NCBI GenBank assembly: GCA_031278675.1
Contig: JAITJY010000257.1
Location: 1-10,861 of the forward strand
Source: Bifidobacteriaceae bacterium
Lineage (GTDB): Bacteria > Actinomycetota > Actinomycetes > Actinomycetales > WQXJ01
Length of the DNA: 10,861 nucleotides
Direction of reading: 5' to 3'
The position numbers and the translations under genes are program-made. Positions 1 through 6,481 of this stretch are shown piece by piece (position 1 is the stretch's first letter; every line of letters starts with the position of its first letter). Below the pieces are notes generated by a model. It worked only from the letters and a program-made list of their open reading frames with translations, made no database searches and was not told the origin of the DNA.

Positions 1-545
1 ACGTCAGGCGTTGCCAGCCCCTCGCGCGCGGTTAGCAGCACCCAGTGCAACGCCCCGCCCTGGGCCGTCTCCCGCAGCTTTTCGCCCCGCCCCTCACCGA
101 CGGCGTTGCCTCCGCACAGCGCAAACGGCACATCAGAACCCAGTTCCCCAGCCACCTCGACGAGTTCAGCCCGGCTCAGTCCCAGACCCCAGAGTTCGTT
201 CAACGCCACTAGAGCGGCGGCAGCGTCCGCGCTGCCGCCCGCCAACCCGCCCGCTACCGGAATTGCCTTGTCGATCACAACCGCAATGGCCCCGGAGCGG
301 CCGCCCCGCAGCCGCTCAGCTACACGAACAACCAAGTTGGAGCCATCCAGCGGGACCGCTCCTGCCCAAGGTCCAACCACGCGAAGCTGGTCCGGCCCCG
401 CCTCCGCCGTCCTGACAGTAATGCGTTCTACAAGGTCAACGGCGTGGAACAGCGTGTTCAGCGGGTGGAACCCATCCGCGCGTCGGCGCCCCACGCGCAA
501 CGCCAAATTGATCTTGGCCGGAGCCACCGCGCTAACCTGACGCAT
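1..545 (-). CDS. ispE: 4-diphosphocytidyl-2-C-methyl-D-erythritol kinase, N-terminal part (cut by window edge)
   Basis: This is a GHMP-family kinase that phosphorylates CDP-methylerythritol with ATP in the cytosolic MEP pathway to isoprenoid precursors. The first 181 residues are visible and the C-terminal part lies beyond the left edge; the family is usually about 280-310 residues. Residues 9-14 read PAKINL with the catalytic-type Lys11. The Gly-rich GHMP nucleotide loop PVAGGLAGGSADAAA lies at about 96-110, and the DVPF motif at 138-141 carries the expected active-site Asp139. The ATG (543-545) lies inside the end of rsmA, with a 14-base overlap in another frame. This suggests translational coupling, since only a loose GGGG stretch about 9 bases upstream resembles a ribosome binding site. 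Placement directly after rsmA is standard in Actinomycetota. No oddity is seen in the visible part. Confidence 0.96.
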   Translation of the reverse strand, partial: MRQVSAVAPAKINLALRVGRRRADGFHPLNTLFHAVDLVERITVRTAEAGPDQLRVVGPWAGAVPLDGSNLVVRVAERLRGGRSGAIAVVIDKAIPVAGGLAGGSADAAAALVALNELWGLGLSRAELVEVAGELGSDVPFALCGGNAVGEGRGEKLRETAQGGALHWVLLTAREGLATPD

Positions 546-1863
546 CGCCGCCAGCCCCAACCGCGCCCTGATCAACTATCCCCTCCAGCGCCGCATCCGC
601 GCACCCGGCCCGCCCAGCCTCGCCATCCAGACCAGCCCCGTCCCCCAAAGCCCCCGACCCGACCGGACCGGCCCGCCCAGCCCCAGCATCCCGGCCACCG
701 CGGTCCGCGCACCCGGCCCGCCCAGCCTCGCCATCCAGACCAGCCCCGTCCCCCAGGCACGAGGCCAACCGCGCGAAATCCGCCACAGCCAGCGTCTCGC
801 CGCGCGCTGCAGGGTCAATCCCGGCCGCCCGCAGCGCCGCCTCAGCCCCCGCCGGACCCCCGGCCAGCGGCGCGAGCGCTGACCGCAGGGTCTTGCGGCG
901 AGTCGCGAAAGCGGCATCGACCACGGAGAAAACCCGCTCCCGGGACACGCTGCACGCTGGCGGGTCGCGCCGCTCCACGTAGACCAACGCGCTGTCCACC
1001 CGCGGCACCGGGTAGAACGCCGCCCGCCCAAAGCGGCCCGCCAGCCGCGCCTCGCCCCACCAGGCCAGCTTGACCGACGGCACGCCGTAGACCCGCGACC
1101 CCGGCCGCGCCACCAGCCGCTCCGCCACCTCGGCCTGCACCATCACCAGCGCCCGCCGGATGGTCTCGAACCGCTCCAGGAACGCCAGCAGCACCTTGAC
1201 CGCCACCGCATAGGGCAAGTTCGCCACCAAGGCCGATGCCGCCCGCCCTGGCAACGTTTCCACACCCAAAGCGTCCGCCACCAGCAACGTCAAACGCGGC
1301 GCCTCCGGCGCTGGCCGCGCGCCGGACAAGGCCAGACTGGACGGCGCTGGGGGCAATGCGGGGCTGGACAACTCCGCCGCGCCGGAGGGCGCAGCGGGAA
1401 AAGCCGGGCTGGACAACACTGGGGGCGCGGCGCGGCCCGAAGACACTGGGACCGGCGCGGGACCCGAAAACCCTGGGACCGGCGCGGGACCCGAAGACAC
1501 TGGGACCGGCGCGGGACCCGAAGACGCTGGGGGCAATGCGGGGCTGGGGGTGGGGTGGACGGCATCGTGCAAGGTGTGTGTGGCGACGCCCGTCAACTCG
1601 GCGACCATGCCGGGCAGCGCGGCAGCTAGGGCTGGGTCAATCTCAATGGCGAGAACCGAAGCACCCGCTGTCAGCAAACCCACGGTCAGGGAACCCAACC
1701 CGGGCCCAACCTCAACGACATGCTCACCTGGGCGCAGGTGCGCGGCGGCCACAATCCGGCGAACCGTCCCGGGATCAACCACAAAGTTCTGGCCAAGGTG
1801 TTTCGCGGGCCGCAGACCCATCCGCTGCACTGCGGCGCGAGCCAGCGAGGGCGTCACCCCCAC
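532..1863 (-). CDS. rsmA: 16S rRNA (adenine1518-N6/adenine1519-N6)-dimethyltransferase with repeat-built insert and tail
   Basis: RsmA/KsgA dimethylates two adjacent adenines in the 3' helix of 16S rRNA during small-subunit maturation, using S-adenosylmethionine. Numbered from the GTG at 1863, the protein has LGQNFV near 23-28, the SAM-binding loop VEVGPGLGSLT at 50-60, the ribose-binding acid in EIDPAL at 74-79, VADAL at 195-199 and the catalytic NLPY at 215-218. The C-terminal helical domain follows (AEVAERL, YGVPSVK, RRKT, GIDPAARGETL). It is 443 residues, against about 270-290 for the family. The excess is a Pro/Ser/Ala-rich insert at about 102-189, between the acidic loop and VADAL, and a Gly/Ala-rich tail at about 370-443. 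The frame is open from TTG 1926, which would overlap the preceding gene by 43 bases. TTG 1893 and GTG 1857 are also possible. I prefer 1863 because family members start just before the VTPSLAR-like helix. Confidence 0.93.
   Translation of the reverse strand: MGVTPSLARAAVQRMGLRPAKHLGQNFVVDPGTVRRIVAAAHLRPGEHVVEVGPGLGSLTVGLLTAGASVLAIEIDPALAAALPGMVAELTGVATHTLHDAVHPTPSPALPPASSGPAPVPVSSGPAPVPGFSGPAPVPVSSGRAAPPVLSSPAFPAAPSGAAELSSPALPPAPSSLALSGARPAPEAPRLTLLVADALGVETLPGRAASALVANLPYAVAVKVLLAFLERFETIRRALVMVQAEVAERLVARPGSRVYGVPSVKLAWWGEARLAGRFGRAAFYPVPRVDSALVYVERRDPPACSVSRERVFSVVDAAFATRRKTLRSALAPLAGGPAGAEAALRAAGIDPAARGETLAVADFARLASCLGDGAGLDGEAGRAGCADRGGRDAGAGRAGPVGSGALGDGAGLDGEAGRAGCADAALEGIVDQGAVGAGGDASG
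596..755. repeat. 52-base exact direct repeat pair inside the rsmA 3' end
   Basis: Bases 596-647 and 704-755 are identical over 52 bases and start 108 bases apart, exactly 36 codons. In RsmA they encode a duplicated segment, LGDGAGLDGEAGRAGCAD, in the C-terminal tail. The bases between are also rich in GCCCGCCCAGCC-like words. The in-frame spacing keeps the tail readable and points to a tandem duplication that has partly diverged. Confidence 0.9.
1345..1547. repeat. 27-base minisatellite and flanking direct repeat inside rsmA
   Basis: A 27-base unit, one copy of which spans 1483-1509, recurs as 1431-1455 (25 bases, variant), 1456-1482, 1483-1509 and 1510-1536 (variant end). On the minus strand each unit encodes nine residues of the type GPAPVPVSS. 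A 23-base exact repeat flanks the array at 1345-1367 and 1525-1547, so a larger block was probably duplicated around it. The array is in frame with rsmA and makes most of its internal insert. Confidence 0.88.
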
Positions 1864-1883
1864 CGGGCGCCCAGCCTCAGGAC

Positions 1884-3122
1884 TCAGTACCAACCCTTGG
1901 ACTGGAACGCAGACCACGCGCCGCAAGGCGTGCTATACCGACCCGAAATGTACCCCAGACCCCACCTGATCTGGGTGGCCGGGTTGGTGCGCCAGTCATC
2001 GCCGGCGGACGCCATCTTCGAGCCGGGCAGCGCCTGCGGAATCCCATAGGCCCCGCTCGACCGGTTCTCGGCGTTGACACGCCAACCCGATTCGCGTTGC
2101 CACAACGCAACCAGGCAAGCGAACTCGTCGTCACCCCAACCGTACGAGTCCGCCATCATCTGCCGGGCAATGCCCTGCGCGCTGGCCGGATCAACGTTGA
2201 CGTCTACGCTCGGCACCGTGGGGGCCGTCTTGGTGCCAATCAGAATCACCTGATTGACCGGCTGCGCCACAATAGACTCCGTCACGATCTCCCGCGACAC
2301 CTCCACGCCGTCCACCACCACAGCCGTATAGGTCACGAGCCGCTGACCAGCAACACCCGCCGTTTTCACACTCTTGGTGCCCTTGGGCAGATTAGGGGCC
2401 TCCTGCTCAATCGTCTCGAACGGAATGGCCGAAACTTCCTTGCCGGCGGTGGCCACCGCACGGTGGATCTCAATCAGTTTGCCAGTATCCGGGATCTCAT
2501 CCAGGCCGGGGCTGACCTGGTCCTCCGGACCCAACACAATCCCCAGTTCGCCCAGCAGTTCGCGGATCGTGCCCGCAGACGAGTAGGCGTCCAGGCTCGC
2601 ACCGTCAACCGCGACCGTCAACGGCTTCGCTGTGGAAACACTGACCACGCCCGTCAACTCCGCCACCGCCGCGCTCCGCGAGACCGACAGGGCCGCTTCA
2701 TCTGCCCGGACGCCGATGTCGGCCAGCGCCTCCGCAACCGTCGGGGCAGTGGTCCAGACCTCGCGTCCCTCACCGTCGATGGCGAGTTGCATCCGATGCG
2801 CTGTGCGCACCACAATCTCGCCGGATCGCGGCACCGGCGCGCCGGGGGCGGGTGCCACCAAATCTCGTTCGGTGTAGGACACATCCTCCGCCGCCAACAC
2901 GCTGGCGACGGTCGGCGCAAAGGTCGTTACTTCGCGGCTGACGCCATCGACGGTGATTGTGACCGTCTTGTGGGCCGCACTGAACCCGACTATGCCGGTC
3001 GCAGCCAGCGCTAATACGGCAATCCGGGCCGTCAGCTTGATCTGGCGGCGGCGCCGCACGGCCTGGCGCTCGACGCTCCGAGTGGTTGGTGCGGCGTGGC
3101 CGCACGGGCTTGTCCTATGCAA
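1884..3122 (-). CDS. RpfB-like secreted protein: three DUF348 domains, G5 domain, lysozyme/SLT-like catalytic domain
   Basis: This cell-wall protein of 412 residues has the architecture of resuscitation-promoting factor RpfB and probably cleaves peptidoglycan glycan strands outside the membrane. An Arg-rich start (RRRRQ at 23-27) leads into one hydrophobic segment at about 31-50, a signal peptide or membrane anchor. Three DUF348 repeats follow at about 51-109, 110-166 and 167-222, each opening with a VTITVDG-like strand. A G5 domain lies at about 223-298. The catalytic-type domain at about 314-412 contains WQRESGW with the likely acid Glu344, then GAYGIPQALPGSKM, and two cysteines (336, 400) that could form a disulfide. 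That C-terminal domain resembles SLT/aggregation-promoting-factor lysozyme folds more than the classic Rpf domain. The TTG start at 3122 is chosen for its strong AGGAGA site eight bases upstream. The gene sits between tatD and rsmA, where rpfB is normally found. Confidence 0.9.
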   Translation of the reverse strand: MHRTSPCGHAAPTTRSVERQAVRRRRQIKLTARIAVLALAATGIVGFSAAHKTVTITVDGVSREVTTFAPTVASVLAAEDVSYTERDLVAPAPGAPVPRSGEIVVRTAHRMQLAIDGEGREVWTTAPTVAEALADIGVRADEAALSVSRSAAVAELTGVVSVSTAKPLTVAVDGASLDAYSSAGTIRELLGELGIVLGPEDQVSPGLDEIPDTGKLIEIHRAVATAGKEVSAIPFETIEQEAPNLPKGTKSVKTAGVAGQRLVTYTAVVVDGVEVSREIVTESIVAQPVNQVILIGTKTAPTVPSVDVNVDPASAQGIARQMMADSYGWGDDEFACLVALWQRESGWRVNAENRSSGAYGIPQALPGSKMASAGDDWRTNPATQIRWGLGYISGRYSTPCGAWSAFQSKGWY

Positions 3123-3130
3123 AACGCAAT

Positions 3131-3136
3131 TCTCCT
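3131..3136 (-). promoter_or_regulatory. Ribosome binding site deciding the TTG start of the RpfB-like gene
   Basis: The minus strand reads AGGAGA here, followed by eight bases and then TTG at 3122. No ATG or GTG in this frame is better placed. The site also explains why the protein starts with MHRTS upstream of its Arg-rich stretch. Confidence 0.75.
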
Positions 3137-3189
3137 GAGAGGATCAGGGACATCGGTCTCGTCAAACCATAACGGATTCTGTGGCCGAG

Positions 3190-3206
3190 CGCTATCCCAC
3201 ATAGCG
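3190..3206. promoter_or_regulatory. Perfect inverted repeat in the 132-base gap upstream of the RpfB-like gene
   Basis: CGCTAT and ATAGCG (3190-3195 and 3201-3206) form a six-base dyad around CCCAC. It lies about 70-85 bases upstream of the TTG start, in the only non-coding gap between tatD and the RpfB-like gene. It could be an operator or a small hairpin in the leader. No clear -35/-10 pair could be assigned around it. Confidence 0.35.
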
Positions 3207-3254
3207 TGCTACCCTGCGAACCGCGTAGTACCACGCCGGTATTTCACAAAATCT

Positions 3255-4106
3255 TCACCAATTCCCGTAGACTGCGGTGGTGTTGGCCTCGACCTGCTCG
3301 CACGCCTCGGCCAAACCCAAGCCCAGACATGTCGCCAGCGTGCGCATGGTTTGCGCCACCATGTAGGGCGCATTCGGCCGGCCCCTGAACGGGTCAGGCG
3401 TTAAATATGGCGAATCCGTTTCGACCAATACCAATTCTTTATCAAGCTCGCGCGCAGCTAGGCGCAGTTCAGCTGAGGACTTAAACGTCAGCGTCCCCGC
3501 GAACGAGCAATACCAGCCGTTTTCCGCCGCGACTCCAGCCATTTGCCGATCCCCGCTGAAGCAGTGGAACACCGTGCGCTCCGGGGCGCCTTCCTGCAAC
3601 AACGTCGCAATCACGTCGGCGTGCGCATCCCGATCATGAATCTGGAGCGCCAAGCCGAGTTCCTTAGCCAATGCGATGTGATCACGGAACGCCGCCAATT
3701 GCGCGGGGCGTCCCGCCGGGCCCGTGCGGTAGTAATCCAGCCCCGTCTCACCGATCGCCCGCACCCGGCTTTCAGCCCGGGCCAGGTCTGCGACCTGCGC
3801 AAACGCATCAGCGTAGGCGCCCCTGGGCTGGGCGGCGAGGCGCGCGGCATCGTTCGGATGAAGTCCTATCGCACCCACCACCGCTGGGTCTTTGACCGCG
3901 ACCTCGACCGTCCACCGTGCCGCCGCCAAGTCGCAACCGCACTGCACTATCCGCTGGACGCCGGCCGCGCGGGCCTGGGCGACCTGCTCGCTCAAGGCGA
4001 GCGGCTCCGCCGGGAAGTGCTGGAACGGCTCGATGTGGGCGTGGTTGTCGGTCACCGGGCGGGGCAGCGCGTCCGGCAGCGGCGGATAAGTACGGTCTTT
4101 GGCCAC
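3255..4106 (-). CDS. tatD: TatD-family metal-dependent hydrolase/DNase
   Basis: TatD proteins are cytosolic TIM-barrel hydrolases with a two-metal centre and 3'-5' exonuclease activity on DNA and RNA. All family motifs are present in the 283 residues: DNHAHI at 20-25 (His22 and His24 bind metal), GLHP at 81-84, GETGLDYY at 119-126 (Glu120), QIHDRDAH at 155-162 (His157), FHCFSG at 180-185 (His181), and VETDSPYL at 228-235 (Asp231) followed by RGRPN. The length is normal for the family. The start is a GTG at 4106, preceded on the minus strand by AGGGTGG a few bases upstream. The same stretch includes TAGGGT ending six bases before the GTG, so a leaderless start cannot be excluded. The gene faces away from metG across a 146-base gap, and its product has no known direct link to methionyl-tRNA synthesis. 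Confidence 0.95.
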   Translation of the reverse strand: MAKDRTYPPLPDALPRPVTDNHAHIEPFQHFPAEPLALSEQVAQARAAGVQRIVQCGCDLAAARWTVEVAVKDPAVVGAIGLHPNDAARLAAQPRGAYADAFAQVADLARAESRVRAIGETGLDYYRTGPAGRPAQLAAFRDHIALAKELGLALQIHDRDAHADVIATLLQEGAPERTVFHCFSGDRQMAGVAAENGWYCSFAGTLTFKSSAELRLAARELDKELVLVETDSPYLTPDPFRGRPNAPYMVAQTMRTLATCLGLGLAEACEQVEANTTAVYGNW

Positions 4107-4252
4107 TGGACCACCCTAAGCCTCAATCCACCGATCCTCGCCGCGCCGACGCGCGCGGACTTTGCGCAGCGGTGTGACGGGGCAGGGTGCGCCGGGAACT
4201 TGCGCTGCGGCACCAGGGTTTGCGGCGTCAGGAGAGCACTACGCTTGTCGGC
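4107..4252. promoter_or_regulatory. Divergent intergenic region between tatD and metG
   Basis: These 146 bases must hold promoters for both directions. For metG, TACGCT at 4240-4245 ends seven bases before the ATG, which is the spacing of a -10 box driving a leaderless mRNA. An AGGAGA at 4230-4235 is 17 bases from the ATG, too far for a usual ribosome binding site. TTTGCG at 4219-4224 is a weak -35 candidate with a short spacer. For tatD, TAGGGT (minus strand, 4113-4118) sits six bases before its GTG. Confidence 0.5.
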
Positions 4253-6100
4253 ATGGTGACTCACGTTCTTTCCGCAGTGGCGTGGCCTTACGCAAATGGG
4301 CCGAGGCACATTGGGCACGTCGCGGGTTTCGGCGTGCCATCCGACGTGTTCTCGCGCCACATGCGAATGGTGGGCGATGACGTGCTGATGGTTTCCGGCA
4401 CCGACGAACACGGCACACCGATCTTGGTACAGGCTGAGGCGGAGGGAATCTCTCCGCAAACACTGGCAGACCGGTATAACCGAGTTATAGTCGAGGACCT
4501 CCAGCAACTCGGTCTGGCCTACGACCTGTTTACGCGAACCACGACCAGGAACCATTACGCAGTCGTGCAAGAAATGTTCCGCACGGCTTACAAGAACGGT
4601 TACATGGTGGAAAAGACCACCATGGGAGCGATTTCGCCGTCGACCGGACGGACTTTGCCGGACCGGTTCATTGAGGGCACCTGCCCGATCTGCGGCTTCG
4701 AATCCGCGCGCGGCGATCAATGCGACAACTGCGGTAACCAGTTGGATCCCATCGACCTGATCAACCCCCGCTCGCGGATCAACGGAGAAACACCCCGGTT
4801 TGTCCAATCGAACCACTTTTTCTTGGACCTACCGTCGCTGGTCGAAGCACTCGCGGCCTGGCTGGAAACCAGGGCGGACTGGCGCCCCAACGTCCTGAAG
4901 TTCTCTTTCAACCTGCTAGAAGATGTCCGTCCCCGAGCCATGACCAGGGACATCGACTGGGGTATCCCGGTGCCACTGCCCGGCTGGGAAGATAACCCGA
5001 ACAAGCGGCTTTATGTCTGGTTTGACGCGGTGATCGGGTATTTGTCGGCGTCCATCGAGTGGGCGCGGCGCCGCGCTCTGGCAACAGGCGAGAAACTGGA
5101 TGCCGAACGCTGGCGCGATTGGTGGAACTCGCCCGCCGCCCGGTCCTATTACTTCATGGGCAAAGACAACATCACGTTCCATTCGCAGATCTGGCCGGCC
5201 GAATTGCTGGCCTACAACGGAGAAGGCTCCCGCGGGGGCAGCCCCGGCCGCTACGGACACCTGAACCTTCCGACAGAAGTTGTCTCTTCCGAATTCCTCA
5301 ACATTAGCGGGGAGCAATTCTCGTCTTCGCGCGGGCGCGTGATCCTGGTGCGGGACATGTTGGCCCGCCACCAACCGGATGCGCTGCGTTATTTCATCGC
5401 CGTAGCCGGCCCCGAAAGTCAGGATTCGGAGTTCACCTGGGAAGAATTCGTGCGCCGCACCAATTCCGAACTGGTCGCGGGTTGGGGGAATCTGGTCAAC
5501 CGGACAGCGAATCTGATCCACCGGAATCTGGGCGCATTGCCACCGCCCCCCGTCCGCCTTGAGCCCGCCGATCAGGCGCTGCTGCGCACCACCGAGTTGG
5601 CCTTCGGTGAGGTGGGCCGCGCCATCAGGGCGCACCGCCAGAAAGCTGGCGCTAATGCCGCGATGCGGACCGTCGGGGAGGTCAACAAGTACCTGGCGGA
5701 CACGGCGCCCTGGAAACTGGCGAAAGGCGACGCAGACGAGCAGTCACGCATGGCGGATGTACTGCATGTTGCTGCGCAAGCGGTGTCTGACTGCAACACA
5801 CTGCTCGCGCCGTTCCTGCCGCACTCCGCCCGCGAAGTGGACCGCGCCCTCGGCTTCAACCGGCCATTCGGGGACCAACCCGTCATTGAAGAGGTAACAG
5901 ACCTGGATGACCCCTCCCGCGAGTATCCGGTCATCACCGGCGACTACGGCCGGGACACCGGCCGGGCCGCACCCTTCTGGCGGCGCGAACCCATCCCGCC
6001 CGGCCTAGCGGTGCCTGCGCCCAGTCCAATCTTCAAGAAGCTGGACGCCTCCGTGATCGAGGAAGAAAACGCGCGCCTGCGCGCCGAACCCGACGCCTGA
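4253..6100 (+). CDS. metG: Methionyl-tRNA synthetase
   Basis: This cytosolic class I synthetase charges tRNA-Met. It has 615 residues from the ATG at 4253. AWPYANGPRHIGHV at 10-23 holds the HIGH signature (19-22). A zinc knuckle of the CPIC...CDNC type has cysteines at 144, 147, 157 and 160. The DWGIPVPLPGW and YVWFDA active-site stretches follow. FSSSR at 356-360 takes the place of KMSKS, as is usual in actinobacterial enzymes. The anticodon-binding helical domain (VAGWGNLVNRT onward) completes the protein. There is no C-terminal EMAP-like tRNA-binding domain, which is normal for this branch. The reading frame extends upstream to an ATG at 4187, but family members begin at the MVTHVLSAVAWPYANG point, so 4253 is preferred. 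Codons end mostly in C or G, with CTG the main leucine codon, unlike the genes after 7237. Confidence 0.97.
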   Translation: MVTHVLSAVAWPYANGPRHIGHVAGFGVPSDVFSRHMRMVGDDVLMVSGTDEHGTPILVQAEAEGISPQTLADRYNRVIVEDLQQLGLAYDLFTRTTTRNHYAVVQEMFRTAYKNGYMVEKTTMGAISPSTGRTLPDRFIEGTCPICGFESARGDQCDNCGNQLDPIDLINPRSRINGETPRFVQSNHFFLDLPSLVEALAAWLETRADWRPNVLKFSFNLLEDVRPRAMTRDIDWGIPVPLPGWEDNPNKRLYVWFDAVIGYLSASIEWARRRALATGEKLDAERWRDWWNSPAARSYYFMGKDNITFHSQIWPAELLAYNGEGSRGGSPGRYGHLNLPTEVVSSEFLNISGEQFSSSRGRVILVRDMLARHQPDALRYFIAVAGPESQDSEFTWEEFVRRTNSELVAGWGNLVNRTANLIHRNLGALPPPPVRLEPADQALLRTTELAFGEVGRAIRAHRQKAGANAAMRTVGEVNKYLADTAPWKLAKGDADEQSRMADVLHVAAQAVSDCNTLLAPFLPHSAREVDRALGFNRPFGDQPVIEEVTDLDDPSREYPVITGDYGRDTGRAAPFWRREPIPPGLAVPAPSPIFKKLDASVIEEENARLRAEPDA

Positions 6101-6124
6101 ACCCGCCGCCCGGCCCAGCCTCCG

Positions 6125-6417
6125 CGCCCACCGGCCGGCCGCCCCGCCAACCCGGCCGACGCCACCGCCCCCCCGGCCGCCCGCCCCGGCACCCCGCCCC
6201 GCGCCATCGCCAACCGGCCGGCCGCCCCAGCAACCCGACCCTCGCCATCGCCCACCCGGCCGTCGCCATCGCCCACCGGCCGACCGCCCCAGCAACTCGG
6301 CCGTCGCCATCGCCCACCCGGCCCTCGCCATCGCCCACCGGTCGGCACCCCCGGCAACCCGGCCGTCGCCATCGCCCACCGGCCCAACCACCCAACAGAC
6401 GGCCCAAGCACCCAACA
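6125..6417. repeat. C-rich composite tandem repeat, alternating 41- and 21-base units (62-base period)
   Basis: The word GCCATCGCC begins at 6203, 6244, 6265, 6306, 6327 and 6368, giving steps of 41, 21, 41, 21 and 41. Long units continue with a CACCGGCCGACCGCCCC-like body, a CAAC word and CGGCCGTC. Short units continue with CACCCGGCC and a TC end. Degenerate long units precede the array at about 6125-6160 and 6161-6202 (GCCACCGCC). After the last core a different pair follows: CGGCCCAA then CACCCAACA at 6380-6397 and again at 6400-6417, 20 bases apart. No spacers of unique sequence occur, so it is not a CRISPR. Confidence 0.9.
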
Positions 6418-6467
6418 CCCGGCGCGCGCAACCGCCTAACGGCCCAGGTGCGGCGAATATCGAGGCA

Positions 6468-6473
6468 TAGGAT
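6468..6473 (+). promoter_or_regulatory. Probable -10 box of a leaderless pncA transcript
   Basis: TAGGAT ends eight bases before the GTG at 6482, matching the TANNNT motif and spacing of actinobacterial leaderless promoters. No good -35 is visible. The AGGA within it could instead act as a ribosome binding site about nine bases from the GTG, so the two readings compete. Confidence 0.45.
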
Positions 6474-6481
6474 GATGCGCT

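Larger units (their letters stand above)
6101..6481. other. 381-base gap without a credible gene, mostly C-rich repeat
   Basis: No plus-strand frame here looks like a protein. The long minus-strand frames read as repetitive Gly/Arg/Trp/Ala strings and are by-products of the repeat. The first 24 bases after metG are GC-rich spacer, 6125 to about 6417 is repeat, and the last 60 bases hold the pncA promoter. The plus strand is strongly C-biased: 6301-6360 has 35 C and 13 G. No hairpin followed by a T-run is present. Confidence 0.85.

Noticed and set aside
1236..3014. 592-codon plus-strand open frame across rsmA and the RpfB-like gene
   Set aside because: It is antisense to two clear genes. Its protein is a low-complexity Arg/Pro/Ala string and matches no family; long shadow frames are expected at this GC content.
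3123..3254. Cyclic-di-AMP (ydaO-type) riboswitch upstream of the RpfB-like gene
   Set aside because: Such riboswitches precede rpf genes in many actinobacteria, but the gap is only 132 bases and I could not find the conserved sequence blocks in it.
4107..4112. Leaderless start for tatD from TAGGGT
   Set aside because: The box overlaps a usable AGGGTGG ribosome binding site just before the GTG, so the sequence cannot separate the two readings.
4052..4816. 254-codon minus-strand frame over the metG start
   Set aside because: It is antisense to the HIGH and zinc-knuckle parts of MetG and has no recognisable domain.
6203..6408. CRISPR array
   Set aside because: Intervals between repeat cores are themselves repeated, with no unique spacers, and no cas genes are nearby.
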